A stretch of 64,000 nucleotides of DNA from Cadophora sp. MPI-SDFR-AT-0126 (Eukaryota; Ascomycota; Leotiomycetes; Helotiales; Ploettnerulaceae). Both the position numbers and the translations under genes were made by a program. The DNA lies in contig JAGMVK010000010.1 in assembly GCA_020747065.1 (NCBI GenBank), positions 1,736,001-1,800,000 on the forward strand, written 5' to 3'. The notes below the pieces were generated by a model. It ran no database searches. It saw only the letters and a list, made by a program, of their open reading frames with translations, and was not told where the DNA came from. This document shows positions 59,251 through 64,000 of the stretch, one piece after another. Numbering within the stretch: the first letter of the stretch is position 1; each line of letters opens with the position of its first letter.

Positions 59251-59860
59251 CTACATCACCACGCAAGAATCAGACTCCTTCCCCGTCCCCTTATAAACGC
59301 CCTTCTCAAACCGAAACCTTGTAGTATCGTGCGCTTCCTCCGGCGTATTCTCGCAAATCAATTCGTAGATCTTACGGACCTCTCGAGCGTGGTCTAGAGC
59401 GAACCCTCACGAGTCAGAGAATGAACGTATCAAAGAAGCGAGCGAGCGAGAGACAGATTCTTTGTTTTGTTTTTGTTGGCTACACTTACGGACGTTCTGC
59501 GTTGGACACTCCAGGACTTTACAGTTACTGGAAGACCGCCCTGCTGAGATCCGGAGCACTTTGCTACCGTAACCTGTGAAGACAGTGGTGCCGAAGTACT
59601 CCCCGTGCCAGTCGTTGAAGTCGAAGAAGACTAGATAGAGGTCATTTTCAGTCAGCATGGCTTAACTATTATCATACAAACAAAAGGTGAGTTGGCTATG
59701 CATGCATACTGTATGGTAATTCCATCATGAGCTTGAACGTTTCTGCCGTTCTTGCATCCGCGTCCCTCCGGTAGGTTCTTTCTTTCTGGATCTGATTCCA
59801 TGAATTCTTGACCCCGAATTCGAGGGCTTTCTCAATGGCCCACTCGTCGATGCCGCCCAT
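59251..59860 (-). CDS. Small protein with C-terminal CaaX box
   Basis: Three exons: 59710-59860, 59490-59630, 59251-59393 (introns 79 and 96 bp), 144 residues. The N-terminus is MGGIDEWAIEKALEFGVKNS; the centre holds FFDFNDWHGEYFGTTVFTGYG and the C-terminus is SDSCVVM. The final CVVM fits the CaaX prenylation motif (Met at the last position favours farnesyl), so membrane attachment is expected. Gly at position 2 is seen too, but residue 6 is Glu, which does not favour myristoylation. No family is recognised. It lies about 950 bp from the 3' end of the CRIB/GTPase-like gene and is transcribed in the same direction. Confidence 0.65.
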
Positions 59861-60812
59861 TTTCAAAGATTGCAGCGTGAAATGCAAGATCCAAAATATA
59901 AAATAAAATCAAGAGCCTGAATATCTAAGGGTATGGGAATCGACCCTTTGAGAGAGAGGAATTCTCGTGGAAGTCCAGAGGGGGAGGTGCGAAGCCTGAT
60001 TAATGTAGGAAGACAGTGATCACTCCAACATTTCAGCTTCCAGCCAAAGGCGCAACACTAAGCCGAAGAGTGTCGCAGCTGATCCCATTTCCTATTTCGC
60101 ATGATACGAGGCTGCCCAATAATTGATCGTAGTCAGTTTTCAGCTCTTTTTGATTCCTGGGTCGCATCCCATGGTCGAGACTATTTGTGGCGGATGTGGC
60201 GTTCTTGTCCACACATCAGACCAGTCGAGACTCTGGGGTAAATAGCGGCCGAGCAGTGCAGCTGACGACCAGGAGGTATCGGCCCCTAGCGAACATGGGC
60301 TGAATCAAAACTCAGAATACTGACCAAAAAACTTGTTCGAGTCCCGCGACGAGGAATCCGTCAGGATTATGTATCGTCTTCAATAAGCTGTAAAGTGCTG
60401 TCTGCTTTCGAAATCTCCCTTTCCATTACATTTTAATCGCTGAAGGAACTTTTCATATCCTTCGTGGTGGGAGGCGTTCGCTTAGCGGGTTGTTTTGTTA
60501 TGAGAAGGATTTTTTCCCCATTATTCCGCAAAAGAAACCAACCAGCTTAGGATACTGTAATGCTCGAAACCGCGATGAAACGGAGAGAGATGTTTTTATT
60601 ATGGTTGGTATGCAGGTCTTGTGCGGCTGATAACTTGAAAGTCTGCCCCGGGAAGTGAGGAGCGAGCCGAGGGCTTCGGTCCGCTCACAGTGTTCCGGAA
60701 GCCAGAACTTCGTCAAGAATCGCGAGCATGCTTCTTTATTCGGGATGTTTCTTGGTGTGAAGTCCAAGAGAGTGGCCCAGTTCGAAACTTCTGTCCATTA
60801 ACGAGATGGAGA
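59861..60812. other. No gene seen
   Basis: 950 bp between two genes on the minus strand. A frame of 89 codons at 60498-60767 has no recognisable feature. Confidence 0.5.
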
Positions 60813-62922
60813 TCAATCCTCTTCGATTCGCGCTAGTAATCTCAGTCTCGAGAGTCTTCTCTTCTTCGGTACGACCACTGGTTCGAGAGCCGCGACGATA
60901 GCCTGTTTATCGAGTCAGTAAGCCACATCAGAAGTTGAACAGAACAGCTTGCTGTCCGCCGCACTTTTTCACAAAACAAGTACAAAAGCAGATCGAAAAG
61001 GTTACTAACCTCATCAAAAACATTCTTCACCCCCTTCCCACTCTGCAACTCACACTCCACATACTTCTCAGCCCTGATCTCTCTCGCTAACTTCTTCCCC
61101 TCGTCAACCCGTGCCTTCTTCCTCGACGCAGTATCGAGGGCGTCGTTTGGCGGGTCTTGAATCCCGACGAGTAGGAATGGTACTCCTGGACAATGGTGTT
61201 TGAGTTCTGGTGCCCAGATGTCGCGTGCAGATTTGTAATGCGAGGGCGTGGATGTGGAGATTATGATCATGAAGACGTCGGTCTGCGGATAGGAGAGGGG
61301 CCGGAGACGATCGTAGGACTCTTGGCCTGTTGTCTGTAGGTTGTCAGTGGATGTTGGGATGGGAAGGAGGTGAATGCTGAGGTATATGAGAGATTTGGTA
61401 TGTTAACTGAGGGCTTGCATACATCAAAGAGGCCGAGAGTGTAAGGCTCATCGCCGACCCTGGTCGAGATCTTGTTAGCTAAGATTTCTTACCGAGGGAA
61501 TCAAGATGCGAGTAATTAGGGCACATACAGAACCTGAACAGCATAGTTGTCGAATACTTGTGGCACATATTCTGTGGGATACTTGTTCGTCACATAGGTG
61601 ATGAGGAGGCATTGTTTAAGCTTTCCAGAGTCGCCTACTACTACGAGTCTGGAGATCGTTAGCAAGAGGTCCGTTAAAATTAGACATCGAGAGAATATAC
61701 TTGATGGTTGTTGACTTCTTGCTACTCGCATTGCTCGACGAAGCAGAAAGTCCAGGTGAAAGATTATTTCCTGAACTGGCAGCAGCAGCAGCTCTTGCCC
61801 TCTCATCCTCAGCCAAAAGGATCCTCCTCCACTCAGCCGGCAAGCCGGTAAATTCTCCAGTCACAGGATCAAGGCCAATATGCGTAACATGCACCGGATT
61901 AACAGGATGTCCAATACGCTGCCGTCTCGTCGTCAACGTTCCCGTGATCGAGATCTGACTTTCCACAGTCCTCAGACTTGACCGATCGGATGCCGTTCCA
62001 TCGGACAAAATCGTGCTCCCAGAAATACTCGGATCCCACTCAAGCTCAAGACTCTGTTCGTAATAGTGGTCTTCACCTTCTAGAGGCTCTACAGCTCGAA
62101 GGAGATTGGCGTCACCTGGTGAGTTTAGGGGCCGAGAGATGATGTTGCGGACTCTTTCGCTGAAGGCTTGGCGGTAGCTGGGAGATGAGAGGGCTTCGGT
62201 GTCGAAGTCGAAGTGTGTCGCCGAGAGGACACTGGAGAGACTGTCGGTGCTGAAGCGACTAGGGTTGATGGCAAAATCATGGGTGGCGACGCTGTCGATG
62301 CTGAAGCGGCTATTGTTGGGTTGAGATTCTTGAGGAGGCGTGACGGGAGGTTCTGAAATGATGGGTACTCCTGGATCTTGAGCATGTTGCTTTGGAAGAT
62401 CTGGAATGTGAGGTTCTGTAGATCTGGTTGGTCAAGTCAGCGAGCTGTCAAAGGATATGGAAGGATGGCTTACAGTTGGAGATTTTTCAGGAGATAAGTA
62501 AATGTGTCACGCTGCTGCTTTGATTCACCGAGGATATCTTGAACTTCATCCTCCTTCCATTGAAATTCTTTGCTCTGCGATATATGCTGAATCTCTTCGC
62601 TCGGGGTCTTCTCTAATAGCTCGTCAAGTGTCTCAACATGTTGCTCGATAGACGTGAGGACCTTGGAGAAGCACTTCCGCACGCTCCCAATGGCATGGTT
62701 AAACTCCTTGGTCTTCTCAGCCTCCAGCTTCGACAAGTCTTGCCGGCCAACAGCTTGAAAGTTCTCTAGTAGCTGATGAATCTCGGTACATTCCAAAGCC
62801 GTTGCATCCAGCGTTCCTAATGGCGATGAGAGTTTCGCTTGGATATCACGACATTGCTTCGCGAGAGTTGCTGCCTTGAGGACCACTGGTCCGATTGTGA
62901 GTGTGAGAGACACGGGATCCAT
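60813..62922 (-). CDS. STAND N-terminal domain, CRIB motif and Cdc42-like pseudo-GTPase fusion
   Basis: Six exons: 62474-62922, 61701-62423, 61529-61648, 61423-61459, 61010-61333, 60813-60902; 580 residues. Residues 1-150 ([20 protein letters not shown]) are an all-helical domain like the fungal N-terminal domain of STAND proteins. After a Ser-rich linker comes a CRIB core, I320-x2-P-x4-H-x2-H-I-G333, extended by [14 protein letters not shown] as in PAK kinases. Residues 391-580 are collinear with Cdc42 ([43 protein letters not shown]). Compared with Cdc42, the P-loop GDGAVGKT reads GDSGKLKQ, Thr35 is Gln421, Asp118 is Pro504 and the SAL motif is ELQ. Lys16, Asp57 and Gln61 equivalents remain. 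The C-terminus has no CaaX box. So nucleotide binding is probably weak or lost. Confidence 0.88.
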
Positions 62923-64000
62923 TCTTAGAGAGGTGGTTGACTGTCATGGTGATCCCCTGTTCTGACTGTCCTTCGAAGATAGATATTGATTTCTCATGAG
63001 GGAAGTCATGTTCGTGAGGTTTCATGTTTCAACCAGGTTGAGCTGAAGCTGAAGGCAGCTGAGTCAGCTTGCATGCAGGAGCAGAAGGGCGTTTCCTGCC
63101 AAGGCAAAGTGTCACGATCTGAACTTGGCATTTCTTAGGACGACATGCGATGTGCAACAAAACGGCGGAGCACAGACATACGTAAAAAAAAGAACGTTAG
63201 ATATTCGACGCATATGAAGAGCGCGGCAGGTTAGTGTGGAAATGGCAACTATGTATCACGTGACTGTATATTTGCAAATGCATCTCGACCCCGGTTGATC
63301 TTGCTAAGTTTCAACTGCCAGCACTGTGAGTGTGGAGGAAAGATCCATAAGAGAAGTCGCACAGAGTATGATGTTGCGGGTTTAGCGGCCTTGTAGCTTT
63401 GGACCAGTTTGAGAGTCTCATTGTTGACCTCTAGCAAAAACGCCTAGGAATGCCGAAGCAAGAACATGACGATAAAGTCTGATAGTCAACTCCAAGTAAA
63501 GATCGCTATGGCACATTTGACATCACAGGTGCTACTCTAATAGCTCATAGGTGTACAACCGGCAAATTCCCAGACACGCATTCCTGTCGAAGCTGCAACC
63601 CCTTTTCACATGCATCGCCAACACCAATCAACACTTAATCAGAGCTCCATTCAAACAAACATCCGAGCAGACAAGCATCTCACCCAGATCTTATCCCTCC
63701 CTTCCTCCGCACAAATCAAGTTCGATCAAGTTGATCCGTTCCACAGATCTCGATCGCTTGCAGGTCCAGGTCCACCCCCGAGCATCCGCACAGCTCATCC
63801 CTCGAGTCGTGAAGCAAGCAACAGCTTCCAATCGAAGATCCGCGATTTCTACTTGTAGACCTGATATTCGTGGCCCGTGGGTCGTCGAAGACAGGGGAGT
63901 TACTTGACATTTTGAATTCCAGCTTGATTGGATGGGAATGGTTGGAGGGAGAGTTTTGATATTCGGCGGTTCCTTCTCGGGTGGCGTGGAACAGGGTTCG
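62923..64000. other. No firm gene at right edge
   Basis: Upstream region of the fusion gene and the window's right edge. Short overlapping frames at 63551-63910 lack features; a gene entering from the right cannot be excluded. Confidence 0.45.

Noticed and set aside
63551..63910. Overlapping frames on both strands near the right edge
   Set aside because: Low-complexity, no domain, and both strands equally open; could be a 5' untranslated region of a gene outside the window.
1..64000. CRISPR array or bacterial operon structure
   Set aside because: No regularly spaced repeats; genes have spliceosomal introns, so prokaryotic features do not apply.

Overview
This window is nuclear DNA of a filamentous ascomycete (Pezizomycotina). 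The evidence is short spliceosomal introns (about 40 to 130 bp, GT..AG), roughly one gene per 2 kb on both strands, and protein families typical of that group: a cellobiose dehydrogenase with a fungal carbohydrate-binding module, an ARG-13-type carrier, CGR1, fungal F-box and ankyrin proteins, and a pogo/Fot1-like transposon. I lean towards a plant-associated or saprotrophic Leotiomycete, but that is an impression and not shown by the sequence. Exon borders below were worked out by hand from splice consensus, phase and family similarity; every full multi-exon model listed has a length divisible by three.

Left third (1 to 24 kb), mostly conserved housekeeping. A GRF zinc-finger gene is cut by the left edge. 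Then come mitochondrial succinate dehydrogenase flavoprotein SDH1, a secreted class-IIA cellobiose dehydrogenase, a PXB-PX-DUF3818 lipid-binding protein (yeast Lec1/YPR097W type), a coiled-coil membrane protein, the ribosome-biogenesis factor CGR1, the mitochondrial ornithine carrier ARG-13, an initiator tRNA-Met and a DUF4267 membrane protein.

Middle (24 to 42 kb). A MAPEG-like gene, an apparently intact DDE transposon (25382-27805) with 80-bp identical terminal inverted repeats and a TA target duplication, an ELMO/CED-12 homologue, then metabolic genes: an MFS sugar transporter divergent from an SMP-30/gluconolactonase-like gene, a secreted amidohydrolase, a hemerythrin-domain protein and a catalase.

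Right third (42 to 64 kb), accessory in character. An NmrA-like protein, a fold-back MITE candidate, a tiny membrane protein whose start codon is alone in its exon, a frameshifted EF-hand relic, two F-box genes, a C2H2 factor, a C2H2 plus ankyrin protein, a salicylate-hydroxylase-like monooxygenase, a small CaaX protein, and the most unusual gene of the window at 60813-62922. That gene fuses a STAND-type fungal N-terminal domain, a CRIB (Cdc42/Rac-binding) motif and a whole Cdc42-like domain whose nucleotide-binding motifs are degraded. It looks like a pseudo-GTPase tethered to a GTPase-binding motif, and is my main candidate for an undescribed system.
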